Assembly (NCBI GenBank): GCA_947179155.2
Contig: OX359264.1
Location: 2,724,001 to 2,788,000, forward strand
Source of the DNA: Hedera helix
Lineage: Eukaryota; Streptophyta; Magnoliopsida; Apiales; Araliaceae
DNA: 64,000 bases
Direction: 5' to 3'
How positions within the stretch are numbered: the stretch's first letter is position 1; each line of letters starts with the position of its first letter. Positions 35,779 to 49,599 of this stretch are shown piece after piece. The notes under the pieces were generated by a model. It made no database searches and was not told the DNA's origin. It saw only the letters and a program-made list of their open reading frames with translations. The position numbers and the translations under genes are program-made.

Positions 35779-37680
35779 TGTTAACTTGGTCACACTCCAT
35801 CCTTGTGTTTTGATGATAACTTTCTATTTTTCTAAGTTATTGTGTTATTATACTATCCATGTAGCAGGCTTATACAGTATCCTGAATGTGAAATAACTGA
35901 TATGCATCAATACAACAAGTTGAGAACTGAACTGAATTAAATAATGACATACAACAAGATGCAAACTGGGTTCGATTAAGCTAGATCAAGAACTGCGATG
36001 CAACAGACTGCATAACCACATTGGATCCGATCTGCAAAATCTCAAAAAGCTTGACAGAAGTTAGATTGAGTCATCTAGGATCTTATCTAGAGATTAATTT
36101 TAATCAAGGCTCCTAGATTGCATTGCATACATGGAAACCTTATTTGAATTTTCAAAATCTTTTCTACAAGGAAATAATTAATCATGGTTTTGAAAATAAA
36201 AGTTTAAACATATTTTTTTTGGACAAGTAATTACGCTTTCCTTCTAAATAGAAATCTGTTTACAAAAGATTCTAAATGATTGATTGATTGAGTTGACATT
36301 TCCATATAAATCATAATTAGTTATAATCAATCTTTCCATGAAAGTTAAAATGCGTAATCAATTGGATTAGTTGATTGTTGCTTTCCATAATTAAAGGAAC
36401 TAAATCTGTCTATAACCAATCATGGTAATTAATTATTGGAACTATATATGGAGATAAAATTATAGTTAATTAAATCGTATTTTGCTCCTAACGGTCTTGA
36501 CCGCGAACCTTATTTGGTTACCATATAAGTCAAGTTTAACGGTAAGATTATTATTGAGAATCTGTTACCAATTGAAGTGATTTAGTAATATCTTTGAATT
36601 CTGTTTTGGTTACGTAATCAATTAAAGCTCAATGGTAACAACTTTGCTGGACTGCATAAATCGTGCTCAAAATAATTGATTACATAAGTAACCTGCTATA
36701 TGTGAACACAATGGCTAGAAAAGTTTATATATATACATACATATATATATATATACACATCCCTAGCCAATATATTCACTGAACAGATTCAATACACAGA
36801 ACATATAAGTTTTCTACACTGTTCTTATATACTTCATCCTTTCGGTTAAAGTTGTTACTCTCAATTCGATGAAGTCCTGCACTGCTGAAAAAGTTTTAAA
36901 CATACACAACTTGGTTTAATTTTCAGCATAATTACTTCATGCTCTATTGGTGATATCTTTTACTCTCATACTTGATCATTGCATATAGTATTTGAGTCTT
37001 GTATTGATTTATCTCTCTTGCTTTGATTATTGTGATTGTGTAATTCATTTATATAAATGTCTATCTTAGTTGTTGTCTAATCCAATTTATTTTACAATTA
37101 AATTCTAAGTGAGCTTAGAAGCTCGGAGAGTAAGTGTACTCAAAGGGTGCATTGGTTTGCACAAGAGGAGCATAAGTGCTTAAGAGGGGGATAGATCCTC
37201 AAGGTTGAGAATTTGAATTGCAAAAGTGTGATTAAAATTAATTAATAAAAAGAGTCTCCAATAGCAATTGGTATTGAACGTGGATTAGGCCACTAGAATA
37301 GAAGTTAGGGGTCGAACCACGTAAAAATTCTTGGTGTTCATGTGATTGCTTAATCTATTTAACTTGCTATATGTTTTAAGTTTCTTAATAAATAAAAGTA
37401 TTAACAGTTTCAAAACAATCTCTTATAAAGCTTACTGTATTGGTTGTATAACAAGTTAAATTATTAATATAGTGAACTATTTTCATATTCAGCAGACTAA
37501 ATCTTTATTCCAGTAACTTATTTTCATATCCAACAGACTTATTTTCTAATTCAGTTAACTACTTTCATAATTCAACAGACTGCATAATAAACTGTTTTAT
37601 TGATTTGCAATTATTGGACACTGTTTACTCACACACTTATTTAACCCCCCCTCCCTTCTAAGTGTGCCTACGTATATTTT
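35779..37680 (+). repeat. Sirevirus 5-prime LTR
   Basis: It aligns with the 3-prime LTR from 49600 over about 1.25 kb. The right boundary lies just before the primer-binding site at 37684. It contains an AT microsatellite near 36730-36755 and the CCCCCCCTCCC tract near 37647 that often precedes the end of copia LTRs. Confidence 0.75.
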
Positions 37681-37747
37681 AATTGGTATTAAAGCTTGTC
37701 TCTACTTATCTTGGTCTTAAAGGTGATTTGTAGGGTAAGATCTTGCT

Positions 37748-39451
37748 ATGACACATTTTGGAAGCAACGTACAAGAAGGATAATTGACAAATCAACCTCC
37801 ATTGCTACATGGAATTGAGAATTATAACTTTTAGAAGTTCCGAATAAGGATTTGTCTCAAAAGAAATCATTGGGAATGGTGAGTCGTGTAAAATGGTCCA
37901 GTTATTCTAAGGAAGGATGATGGTACTCCAAAAGCACTAACCGAAATGGATGGACTCAACCGAAGTGTACATGACATCCTACGACTCAAAGGCGATGAAC
38001 ACATTAATCAGTGGTATGGTGCAGTTTAAAATAGACAAAGTATCATCATGTAGCATGACTGAAGAGATTTGTGATACGTTAAAGGTGAGCCATGAAGGAA
38101 CATCAAAAGTAAGGGAACTAAAGCTAAGTATGCTTATGCACGACTACGAGATGTTCAAGCTAGAAAAGGAAGAAACTATCAGGGAAGCTCAAGTTAGATT
38201 CCTAGTGCTCATGAAGTTATTAAAGTTGCTCGACAAGATTATACCTCAAAATGAAATCAATCGAAAGTTACTATAGGCTATGCCCAAGAGGTTTGCATCA
38301 AAAGTTACCACTTTTCAAGATTCTTCTAATATTTCTGTTATTGATACTTTAACCGTATTTGGCAAATTAGAAGAATATGAACATCAGTTAAAAAGATATG
38401 ATGATGAGGAAGAAACTCCTTGAAAGAAAGTGAGAGATTTTAATGCAGGAAAAGAAGATGAATCAAGTGACGACTCGAATGAAGAAATCACTATGCTTTC
38501 TAGAAAACTAAAAGGGATGCTACAAAGGAAAAACAAAAAGAGAAATTCCATGGCACCCAACAAGTTCAAGGGAAAGTCAAATGAAGAGACATGCTTTGAA
38601 TGTGGACGTCCAGGTCATTTTAAAAGGATTATTTTCAATTGAAGAACAAAGGAAAATTAAATTTCAAGGACAATAAAAAGAAAGTACTAGTCATTTGGAG
38701 TGATGATTCATACGTAGATATTGATGTGAATGGCGAGATAACTCAAGTGTGCTTCATGTGACATGAAAGAGAATCAAGTAAGGTAAACTTCAATGATTAT
38801 AATTTGTTAAAACAAGAAAATGAGAAATTAGAAGAAAAGAATATGTATTTAAAAAATTTAATAAATACTCTAATGAATGGAGTTTATACTTTAATTGGAA
38901 AAAAAAGAAGAAGAAATGGAAACACCATTACAAGATGAGCGAATTTTAAATGCTAAAATTGATTATCTAGATAATTATAACAAGATACTTTATAATAAAG
39001 TTAATCACTTGAATAGTAAAAATTAAAAACTAGGAAATGAAATAAAAATGAGAGATATTTGTATTGATGCCTTTAATGATGATACACGCATAAAAGAAAA
39101 TGATGGTAATACTAAGGAATTACAAAAAGAAATTGAATCATTAAAATCATCATTGGCTAAGTTTGTGTAAAGAGAAAAAAATTTAACTATTATGTTAGGA
39201 AAACAAAGACCTAGTTATGAAATGCAAGAAATTGGATATCAAGAAACACTTAAAAAGGACAATGTAAAGATTTTAAAATCCAAATCACATTTTAAATTGA
39301 ATTATTGTTCTCCCTTCATTACTTACAACAACTGTGGAACAAAAGGGCATTCAAATTACAACAAGAAAGTTAAGAAGATATGGGTAAAGAAAAATGAATT
39401 GTGTGTTACTAATACAAGTGGACCTAAAAAGATATGGGTACCAAAACGATA
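37748..39451 (+). pseudogene. Sirevirus gag remnant
   Basis: The probable start is at 37748 (MTHFGSNVQEG), broken almost at once by a TAA. The longest open part (37950-38276) is the UBN2-type capsid region (GMVQFKIDKVSSCSMTEEIC-like). A CCHC zinc knuckle begins at CFECGRPGH (about 38592) but loses its last cysteine through a frame break. A second, degenerate knuckle (NCGTKGHSNY) lies near 39330, followed by the lysine/tryptophan repeats (KKIWV) common in Sirevirus gag. Several stops and shifts rule out function. Confidence 0.75.
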
Positions 39452-39489
39452 AACTGTATTCATATTGCAGGTATGCCTTAAAGCAAAAG

Positions 39490-40600
39490 TTCAATCTCAA
39501 AAGTGAGTTCTAGATAGTGGATGCTCTTGACACATGACGGGTGACAAGACTATATTCTTAGAGGTGTCCCTAAAAAAGAAGAATGGTACAGTAACATTTG
39601 GAGATAACAAGATTTGTGAAATTATCGAAAAAGGTAAAATAGGTAATTGTAAAATTAGCATTGATAATGTTCATCTTGTCAATGATCTTGAATTTAATTT
39701 TATTAGTGTAAGTCAATTGAAAGATAGTGGTAATCAGGTTAAATTTGAAAAGGATAAATGCTCTATCTTCCATGGTACTAATAATGCTACCCTAGTTACA
39801 CAAAGAGAAGGAACTATATACACTACTGATTTTGAGCAACAAGATAAAAAAGTTTACTTATCAGCGGTAGAAGACGTAGCAAATTTATGGCATAAGAGGT
39901 TGGGACATGTTAACATGGATTTAATAAAGAAATTGTCAATGAGAAATCTTGTGAGAGGTCTACCTAAAATCAATTATGAAAAAAAGGGATTTGTGCATCT
40001 TGTTAACTTGGTAAGCAAATAAAAACATCATTTATAGTAAATAATCAGGTATCAACTTTCTCACCCTTACAATTATTACATCTTGATTTATTCGGTCCAG
40101 AAAGGCATACTAGTTTAAATGATAAATTATATACTTTTGTTATAGTTGATGATTATTTTAGATATACTTGGGTTACATTTCTTAAAACTAAAGATGAAGT
40201 TTTGAGAGATTTTGAAAGACTAACAAAGAATTTGAAGACAAGGTACAATCTCAAGCTGATAAGAATAAGAAGTGATCATAGTGGTGAATTCTAAAAGGAG
40301 TTCATTCCATTCTATGAACAAAGAAGAATTAGCCATGAGTTTTTCGCACCAAGAATACCTCAACAAAGTGAAGTGGTAGAAAAAAAGAATAGAACATTGC
40401 AAGAAATAACAAAGATTTTGTTACAAGAAAGTAAGCTTCCACAAAAATTTTGGGCCAAAGCGGTAAATACGTCTTATTACATTCTAAATAAAGTATTAAT
40501 TCGTCATATTCTTCTTAAAACTCCTTATGAATTAATAAACAATAAGATTCCTAATGTAGTTACTTCAAGATTTTTGGATCAAAATGTTTCATACTAAATA
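39490..40600 (+). pseudogene. Sirevirus protease-integrase remnant
   Basis: The protease active-site region reads LDSGCS followed by TGA where copia elements have Trp, then HMTGDK (about 39510-39550). The pre-integrase motif WHKRLGHVN lies near 39890. Integrase follows with LDLFGP, VDDYFRYTW and RSDHSGEF segments carrying the D, D, E catalytic residues; a TAA follows the last. The frame continues through NRTLQEITKILLQESKLPQK to about 40600. Stops and shifts mark it as dead. Confidence 0.8.
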
Positions 40601-41287
40601 CAAGTGGTAACTTAGGAAAATTCGATGCTAAATCATATGAAGGAATACTTCTTGGTTATTCTCAACAAAACAAAACATATCATTATATAATACTCATAAA
40701 TATGTTGTTAAAGAATTTGTTCATGTGAGTTTTAATGAGCTTAACAATGATCTGTCAAAAGAAAGAGATGAAGATGCATTAAATATAGAAGTTTCAGTCA
40801 ATCTAATATTTTAGAAAACACAAAGTAGCTCACCGGATACAAATTCAGCAAAATAGACAGATCAATGTAGCTAACTGGATACCTCAGAACAGCAGAAACA
40901 TCAAACTAGAGTAACAAACCAGGAAACTATTTTGGAGATCCAGGAAGCTGAATTAGATGAATCAGATGAAGAACCTTCAAATTCAAATTATATTCAACAC
41001 GAGGAGCAAATGCACAACATGTCTACGCCTAAAACAGTAAGGCACATCAAAAACCATCCTCCTAAAAATATTATTGGAGACATTAATTGAGGAATTCCCA
41101 CAAAAAAAGGTGTATATAATTTGTGTGCCTTCTTAGCCATCGTATCACGAATAGAACCGAAGAACACAAAGGGAGCACTACTTGATGAGAACTAATTTTT
41201 GGCAATGCAAGAGGAGCTTCAATAATTCGAGAGATGCCAAGTTTGGGAGTTAGTTCTTATACCAAAAGGAACATTAATTATTAGAAC

Positions 41288-44200
41288 TATAACGCCCTCG
41301 GAATCCCCGCACTAGCCACGGGCGACCTCGGTTGTTAACGAGCATCCTTCTCATTACTAACCACAACATAATATAATACAATGCTGTTAAAAACTCAATA
41401 AATTTAAACTTTTATAATATTCCCTTAAACTTTGCCTTAGAATCGAAATCTTTACATTGACCTTACAAACTCAGATCAATTATAAATCATTACCTAGTGT
41501 ATTACAATCATTGTGAGTATACAAATGTTCACACTTCAACAATAAATGTTTATTCTACTTACTAACTTCTCTAATCTAATCGAGTTCACAAGTATTAGCA
41601 CTTCCTTTAATATACAACTGTCTTTCACTACTATTACAAGGCCATAACACAAAAATAATACCAATTTGTAATTATTCCAACATATTACATCATGAGATTT
41701 AAACAATTATAACAACCAGGTTTTTATAACCCAAAAATAACTTCAATCATTCCCTTTGCGTTTACCGGGATCTTCAAATTCCTCGCACTTCGCTGAAAAT
41801 ATTTGATTATAGTAAGAGTGAGCACGACGGCTCAACAAGTCTAACAGTTATCATATAACATGTAGTTCACATTTAAATCATGCTCTATACTTCGCATTTA
41901 ATATATTCATCATACTGTTCATGCTTTGCATTTATCCAATTACTTCATGCATACAAAGTATATCAATATTTCCAAATTTCATAAATCATATAACACAGTT
42001 CAACTCTAGCATCAATTGTATATCAGCTATTCACATCATATTGCTATACAAATGCATATTTAAATTCAATTAGCACATGCAATAAGTGCACACATAACAG
42101 TTTATAACAAGTTTGCAAGAACATCACATAGTACTGAAAAACTTGTCTGAATTGCTTCCTCGCTTATGCTTACACAATTTAATTTACCTCATTTGAAAGA
42201 CCTAATATGATTATCTTTCAATTAGTAAAGCACATAGGGATTCATTTATTATTCTCAAATAAAATGACTCGACAACACATAGTTCCCTATTTACTAACTA
42301 ATAACTTATAGGACAATATTATCACCATTGGATAATATTTTAATTATAGACTAGTATTATTATACATTAATAATACTTCATTCAATTACAAACGTTATTA
42401 AGTATTGACAACATCTTAATTTGTTACTAATATTATTAAGCCCTTAATAATATTCACCTAATTACCAATATTATTATTCCTTTAATAATATTTCATCACT
42501 TGCTTTTATCATTAAATATATAATAATAATTTAATCCTTTTGTATTATTTAAAAATTTAAACGATTAAATGTAAATTATTTAATCACCTCCTTATTCCTT
42601 TAATTTCTTCCTTTATTTATTTAATATTAATTAAATAAATAAATAATCTTATTAACTTTACTTGTTTATTTATCTTTACATAAATAATTATTTTCTTAAC
42701 CTTATTTCCCTTTAATTATTATTTAATATCATTTAAATATTAATTAATTAATTAATTATCCTCAAATCCTTTAATGATTACATAAATAAATATTTCTTAA
42801 TTAATTAAGCCCATTTATTATTTAATTAATATTAAATAATAAATGATCATTTTATTCACTTCATCTCCCTTTAATTATTATTTAATATTCTTTAAATAAT
42901 AACTAATAAATTAATTATCCTTATTTATTAAATAATATATAATTACCTTATTAACTTCAACTTTCTTTAATTACTATTTAATATCCTTTAAATAATAATT
43001 AATTAACTAATTATTCTTATTTATTATTTAATATTAATTAAATAATAAATAATTATTTTATCAACTTTATATCCTCTTTTATTTATTATTTAATAGTAAA
43101 TAATTATTAAACTTGGGTCCCAAATTAATTATATTAACTTTTAAACATTTTTACTCAAACCGCTCCGAACCGACCCGTTAAAAATAGCCCGACCCGAATA
43201 AAAAAATTATTTTTCTTTGAAAATGGACTAGGGCCTTGGCCCTAGTTTTTAGTACAAAACTAGGGCCCCGGCCGACCCTAGTGTTACAGAAACATTTTTT
43301 TGGTTTCGACTGCCTAACCCCTGCTCACTCCGATGGTCATAACATTCTCATTTCTTAACATTTTTGAGTGATTCAAGCGCTCACGCGTCCGTAACTTCTT
43401 TATCTACAATCTATCTTTATATTACACAACCAAATTTCAAACAGAACTGAACTCAAAACTGCTCAAAATACAGAATGCAAATTAATTTCATAATTTTGCT
43501 TGCTCAAAAGTTTATAAGTTATTCATTTCTTATCGGATTGACCTCAAATTCGAACCATGGATTTGTGGATTCATAAATTTACCAAAACCAAAGAGTTTTC
43601 AAAATAACAACCACTTTTCATACTCCACGACCATGATCGAACTTGACTAAAATCCTTAAGTTTTAGTTGAAAAATGTATTTGACCATAAAAGTCATTATA
43701 AACTCATTCTAACATATTTTTCAACGATTCAAGTTGGGATATTTTTATAACCTCTAGAGCTATCTATCAAGCCATAGAGTTCATAAAAATAGCAACCACA
43801 ACTTATCTCACAACTCAACAAACCACATAACCAATTAGGATTTTTATCGAAAAGTGACCATATACACTTTTCTTACACTTATCCACATAACCAACATATC
43901 AAAACCTATGTTGAACATGTTTAACTATAGATCTACATAAATATTATAGATCTAACATTTTAGAGTATAAAAATAGGTTTTGAACCATTACATATATATG
44001 TTGACCATATGGAAAACATATTGACCATATCAAATATCTTTTGATCATGAAAAATACCTTGAGCATATTTAGACACATATGTATACATATATATATACCT
44101 CCACCTAGATTTACTCTTGATCTCCTTGGTTCCACTATGAACCATCATAAAAATAAATAAAACTCACACAACAAAGATTACACTAACATAGATTAAATAA

Positions 44201-44679
44201 GCTAGGGTTTGAACACTTTTAAACCTTTGTGAGCTTTCTTCCTTGCTAGATAGAAATAAAACCAAGCTTAAATGATCCATCTTGATGTCTAGATGACATT
44301 CTTCTTTATCTTTTGATTTAGGGTTTCTCCTATATTTTTATCTTTCTATCTTTCTTTTCTCTAGAGCTCTCTCTCTCTAGCTCATTTCTCTTAACTTGAC
44401 TAACACTTGGTGAATTATGAAATGAGATAATAGTGTAATGTATGAGTGTATTAGATTTACTAGTGAAATTGTATACTTACACTTTGTGTAAGTATACAAC
44501 TATGCTTCAATCAATAGGCCTACTAGGTGGCTAAATTTTCCTTGCTCCTCCCCAAGTATTCCAAGCTTACAAGGGAAGCTATACACAACCTCCATTGCCC
44601 CTCAAAGCTGCCAACAAAGTGGTCCTATAAGGCTCCTACAATTGCTTTATTTTCCTTTACTTTTAATAGCAACAATGTG

Positions 44680-44731
<52 letters not shown>

Positions 44732-45839
44732 AATCCACCAATACAATTATACTTGGGCTTAGGTTTGTGCCTCTAGAAATTAAATCTAAGGGGTCTTGGT
44801 TGCATTCCATTTGGGCTCCAATTGATTAAATGATTGGGCCAAACATTAATTAAATCAATGGGCTATTAATTAATTCATTTAGTTAACACACTAGGGCTAT
44901 CTTTTAATTCCTACTAATATGTCACGTAGGCTACTAGTTTAATTCAATTTGAACTTAATTCAATTACTCCTTTGGACAAATTATATAATCCAATTAGACT
45001 TGTTATTTTAAATTGCCTACACAATTTAATTTTCTTTATTTAATCCACTAGTTAAAATTCTTCAACCGTTTAGATTTCTCTTATTCTACCATTAGGGCTA
45101 GAATTTAAAGTCATTTGGATCACATTGACTATACATGTATGTATACCTCATTGTGCTAAATTGATTAATATTGGTTGGATTATTGGTTTAAACCAACTTA
45201 ATTCTCTACACTTAGGCTTTACCCATACAACCATCTCAAGGTTTGAGCTTGTTTAAATTAATTCCACAGTTGGGTTTTTCTACAACTCATGTTAGGCCTC
45301 TAATTAAAATTACATTGGGTCAACTAATAAATTTACAATAATTTGTCCCTAAACATTTAATGAATTAGGGTTTGGGCCAATTAAAATCCAATCTCACCCC
45401 AAGGGCAAATTTATCATTACTCTTCACCAACCAAGGGTGAAATGATCTCTAGGTAATTATTAGGACATCATAGTGATTACAAAATACTCTAGGGTAAAAT
45501 GGTCATCTCTTATTTTATCTAGACTTTCCTTTTATGAAAACTTTTTATTTATGAAAAGTTCCTTGTATTTTATTCCGTATTTCTAATTCAAAATTTTGTA
45601 TTTACACATCGTATAAATACCTAGCTCTTAAGATACCACAAAATATTTATATTAACCAACCTTAGGTTTAAATTCTCATAGTTCGTGATTATTCACATTT
45701 AATTCCTAACGCATAAATTAGGTTAAATGTTTAATTACTCCTTTATGTTCTCCTTTTCTCCAATTCTAGGTTTTGAACATTAACCTTTAATCGTGTTCGA
45801 TTCCAATTTTTGAACCTCATAAATATCCGAGATATTATA
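41288..45839 (-). mobile_element. Solo LTR (element E), 4.55 kb, inserted in Sirevirus RT
   Basis: It interrupts the RT motif IIGTKWVF exactly. The flanking copies are AGAAC (41283-41287) and GGAAC (45840-45844), a 5-bp target duplication with one G-to-A change. In minus orientation the ends read TATAATATCTCGGATATTT and GGGCGTTATA, i.e. both the TG and the CA terminus have become TA. Its start is homologous to the LTR fragment at 52988 (TGTAATATTCCGGATATTT). It has an AT-repeat field (42.4-43.1 kb) and a short GC-rich patch (43.15-43.3 kb), like elements A and the Tekay LTR. No genes inside. Confidence 0.85.
44682..44727. repeat. (TA)n microsatellite in LTR element E
   Basis: A dinucleotide run of about 22 units. 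It creates false Ile/Tyr-repeat frames on both strands. Confidence 0.95.
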
Positions 45840-47150
45840 GGAACCAAATGGGTATTCAAGAACAAGCTTGATGAACATAGAACTATCATTCGTAATAAAG
45901 TAAGGCTTGTAGCTCAAGGATACAACCAACAAAAGGGGATAGATTATGAAGAAACATTCGCCCTAGTTGCAAGGTTAGAATTTATTCAGATACTCCTATC
46001 CTTTTCTTATCACAAACAGTTCAAGCTACACTAGATGGATATTATGAGCACGTTTCTAAATGGGTACATAAAAAAGGAAGTGTATGTAAAACAGCCTCTC
46101 AAATTTGAACATGAAAAGTATCATCATCATGTGTATAAACTCAAGAAGGCACTCTAAGGACTCAAGCAAGCACCAAGGACGTGGTACGAAAGTTTAAATA
46201 AGTTTCTCATCTCGAATGGATTTACAAGAGGTAAAATTGAATCTACACTATTTATTAAGCATGAAAAATAAGATATTATTATTGTACAAGTAAATGTAGA
46301 CGATATCATATTTGGTGCTACTAATAATATACTTTATGAGTGGTTTTCTAAGTGTATGCACAAGTAATTTAACATGAGCCTAATGGGAGAGCTTATCTAC
46401 TTTTTGGGACTCCAAACAAGCAAACCAAAGAAGGCATCTATATTCATCAAGCAACACCAATGAGTACAACAATCAAACTTACCACGGATGACAAAGGTAT
46501 TGATGTGAAGGTAACAAAATATCGAGGTATGATAGAAAATTTATTATACTTAACTGTTTCAAGACCCGATATTATGTATAGTGTTTAATTATGTGCAAGA
46601 TTTCAAGTAAAACCAAAAAATCACATTTAAATGCTATTAAAAGAATATTTAAATAGTTATGTGGTACTATTAATTTTTGTTTATATTATCCAATATGTGA
46701 GTATTTTGATCTAATGGGTTACTTAGATATAGACTATGCAGGTTGTCAAATTGATAGAAAAAACACTAGTGGTGCTTGCACATTTGTGGGACAAAGTCTT
46801 GTATCTTGGCACAGCAAAAAACAAACCTCTGTAGCTCTTTTAACAACAGATGGTGAATATCTAGTTGCAGGAAGTTATTGCTCCCAAATACTTTGGATGT
46901 GTCAAACCATAATTGATTTTGATCTGACCTGCAATACTGTACCTATATACTGTGATAACACCAACACAATTGACATATTTAAAAATCCAGTTTTGCATTC
47001 ACGCACAAAACACATTGAAGTTAGGCATCATTTTTTAAGAGATAATGTGTCTAAAGGATTAATTAAATTAATTTTTATTCCCATAGAGCATTAATTAGCT
47101 GATATTTTCACTAAACCACTAAGTAAAGAGAGGTTTTGCACTTGAAGAAG
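45840..47150 (+). pseudogene. Sirevirus reverse transcriptase and RNase H remnant
   Basis: It resumes with GTKWVFKNKLDE and RLVAQGYNQQKGIDYEETFA (RT). The catalytic box reads VNVDDIIFGA near 46295, with Asn where Tyr is usual. The RNase H part (46714-47094) retains YLDIDYAGCQIDRKNTSG, SWHSKKQTSVALLTTDGEY and the final TKHIEVRHHFLRD. LADIFTKPLS follows in frame after a stop. Multiple stops between 46030 and 46700 show decay. Confidence 0.8.
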
Positions 47151-47599
47151 AGAACTTGGCATGTGCATGATTTCTTGAAAATATAACTGCCTATATACTC
47201 ATATATATCTAGCTGAATTACATCATTCATACTAATTAATTATTTCATCTGCACACACTTGCCAAAATTAATCTATATAATTTATGGAATTAATTTGCAA
47301 TATAAGTTACTTAATTGATTTATATGCTTGCATGATTTATGGAAATAGGTTTTTAAAATTTTGAAAATGAGTTTACTAATTTATGGAAACAAAATCTGTG
47401 ATATAGTAATGTGATTGAATTTAAACTACAAAATACATGACATGCTCTTAGGAAACCGTATTCATACTCTCTCTCCTTCTCGGTTATAACATGATCAGTC
47501 TACGCGATTTCCTTCTCTCTCTCCTACTTTCCCAAATCCCTTCATCTTCTTTTCTCTAAAATCTCCATTACCGATCGGGTTTGAGAGCCTCAATCACAT

Positions 47600-49110
47600 C
47601 ATCAAAAATGAAGCCAAGGCATAAAAAATGACCAAGAATTGCGATTGACTTCGAAGATGATCAACCAATCTCATCTATTCAGTCAAAAATGAAACCCCCC
47701 AAATCCAAAAAGCAGAGCATTTCAAGTGTTGAAAAATCTAAGTAAACGGGAGCTACTGGTTCGTCTTCCAAGGCGAAGAAAGCAAAAACAAAGGGAAAGA
47801 CGACTACCCATACCCAAAATCAACCATAAATGCATCGTGTTCTAGAAGAAATTTCGGTACCGATAATAATTTCTTTTTCTTCGTTTCAGTTTTCTGAAAA
47901 CTTCTTCCGAGGCAATAATTTCGAGGCAAGATTTAAAAGTTCCATTGTTTCAAAATCTTTTTTTATGAGAAATCTATGGAACTCTTTTTCTATCAACATT
48001 TTGCTTTACATAATTTGCTTGAGTAGTGTAAAATTGCCTCTATGGTCTTCCCTCCCTCAGTTGCCTATCCCCAATTAGTTCAACAATTTTATGCAAACTT
48101 TAAGTATAACAAAAGTTCATGTACTTCTCTAGTAAAAGGAAAACTTTTTGAAATGTCTGACAAAGTCTTGGGTAATATTCTTTCAATATCATGTGTGAGT
48201 CTATGCCTTTTTACACTAACAGGTGTAATTCATGAACCTTTTTCTACTTTGACTCAGTTACTAATTGTTAAAAATGACGCAACTTTGTCTGAAGTCATTT
48301 TGTCCACCACTGTGGAAGTTTTCCCAATTTCCTCAGTAATTTAGAAGATTCTTAGGTTCAATCTTTTGCTCCGTATTGGTAGAGGTGTAAATTTCACGTA
48401 CGAAGATCTTGTTCTCACTGCTATGATTCTTGAGGGTCAATCATTTAACTTTGCTTTAATGATGCTGATGCACATGGATAGTTGCGTAAAACAAAGTAAA
48501 AAGTGTTTATCCTATGGTGGATTCCTCACCAAAATCTTTCAATTCTTTGACATTTCTCTTGAAGGTGAAGTTTCAATCCAACTTGTTGAATCCATTGATT
48601 CTGATAATTTAAAGAGTTCAAATCTGTCCTTGGTTGATGGTGTGTTTATTTGAACTCCTCGTGACCATCCTATTGCACAAAATCCTCCTAGTCACACTTC
48701 CATTCCTTCCTCTGACCTTTCTAAAATCTTGTCCATCTTAAACCAAATCCTTACAAATCAAACTGAAATGAAGGGAGATATAGTGGAGATTACATAAAGG
48801 CTTGATGCATTGGAAAAAAGGGAATATCACTATGACTACACCAGTTGTCTTTTCCTTATTCAGAAAGATTAAAGATGAATCATAGATCTTCAGGCAGGTT
48901 TTGAACTTCACACCAAAGCCATGGTTGAAGCTCTACAATGCAAAATGAATTGTACTGCTTATCAGCTTAGTCATGAGCTGAAATTAGTGAGCAATCAGAT
49001 TGGTGAACTAAGCCACTGTATGGACGTGCAGACAAACTACATTCAGGATGAATATGACCTGGAGCCAAGAAGGACTACTGTTCTAGCATGGGTTCGTTGC
49101 AACTGATTTA
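47600..49110 (+). pseudogene. Sirevirus 3-prime env-like/accessory reading region, broken
   Basis: After RNase H the element carries about 2.4 kb before the polypurine tract. Within it several open pieces (47830-48078, 48042-48344, 48366-48653, 48921-49106) belong to one degraded protein-coding region with a basic Lys-rich start near 47608, a middle with YANFKYNKSSC and GKLFEMSDKVLGNILSI, and a coiled-coil-like end. This position and make-up match the envelope-like ORF described in Sireviruses. It has several stops and shifts. No role can be shown. Confidence 0.6.
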
Positions 49111-49599
49111 CTGAATATCAATGAGACTTTCTGGACTTACCCACTCCTCCCCCATCTCATATTCCTAGACCTCCTCGTTTTGCAAATAACCTAACTAAAG
49201 AGGAACGTGCTCATCATCGCACTCGGCCCAATCCTTCATCAACATTGAAGAGCTTGATTAATTTCCATTATGTTTTAAAGTACTTTTGGAGTTTTAAATC
49301 TGACTATATGGGTTGCTATTTGGTTTCATGGATGATTATTAAGCCTATTTCGTACTATTAAACCTATTTGCACGATCATGTATCATTCTGCATATTATTT
49401 AGTTAAAGTTTTTTAATGATGACCAAGGGGGAGAAAAGCCATGTTGCCAGGTTATACAGGTTGCTATGGTTTAAATGTTATACTGTTGTGCAAATTTATG
49501 GCATGGTTTGAGGGGGAGTTATGGAAATTCTTAACACAATATCTATGAACTTAAGGGGGGCAATATTTGTAGTGTTATCATCATAAAAAAGGGGGATAT

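Noticed and set aside
38384..38569. Minus-strand Ser/Phe-rich frame
   Set aside because: Antisense shadow of the Glu/Asp/Lys-rich gag linker.
43944..44148. 62-63 codon minus-strand frames rich in Ile/Tyr/Met
   Set aside because: They derive from ATATGT-type simple sequence in LTR element E.
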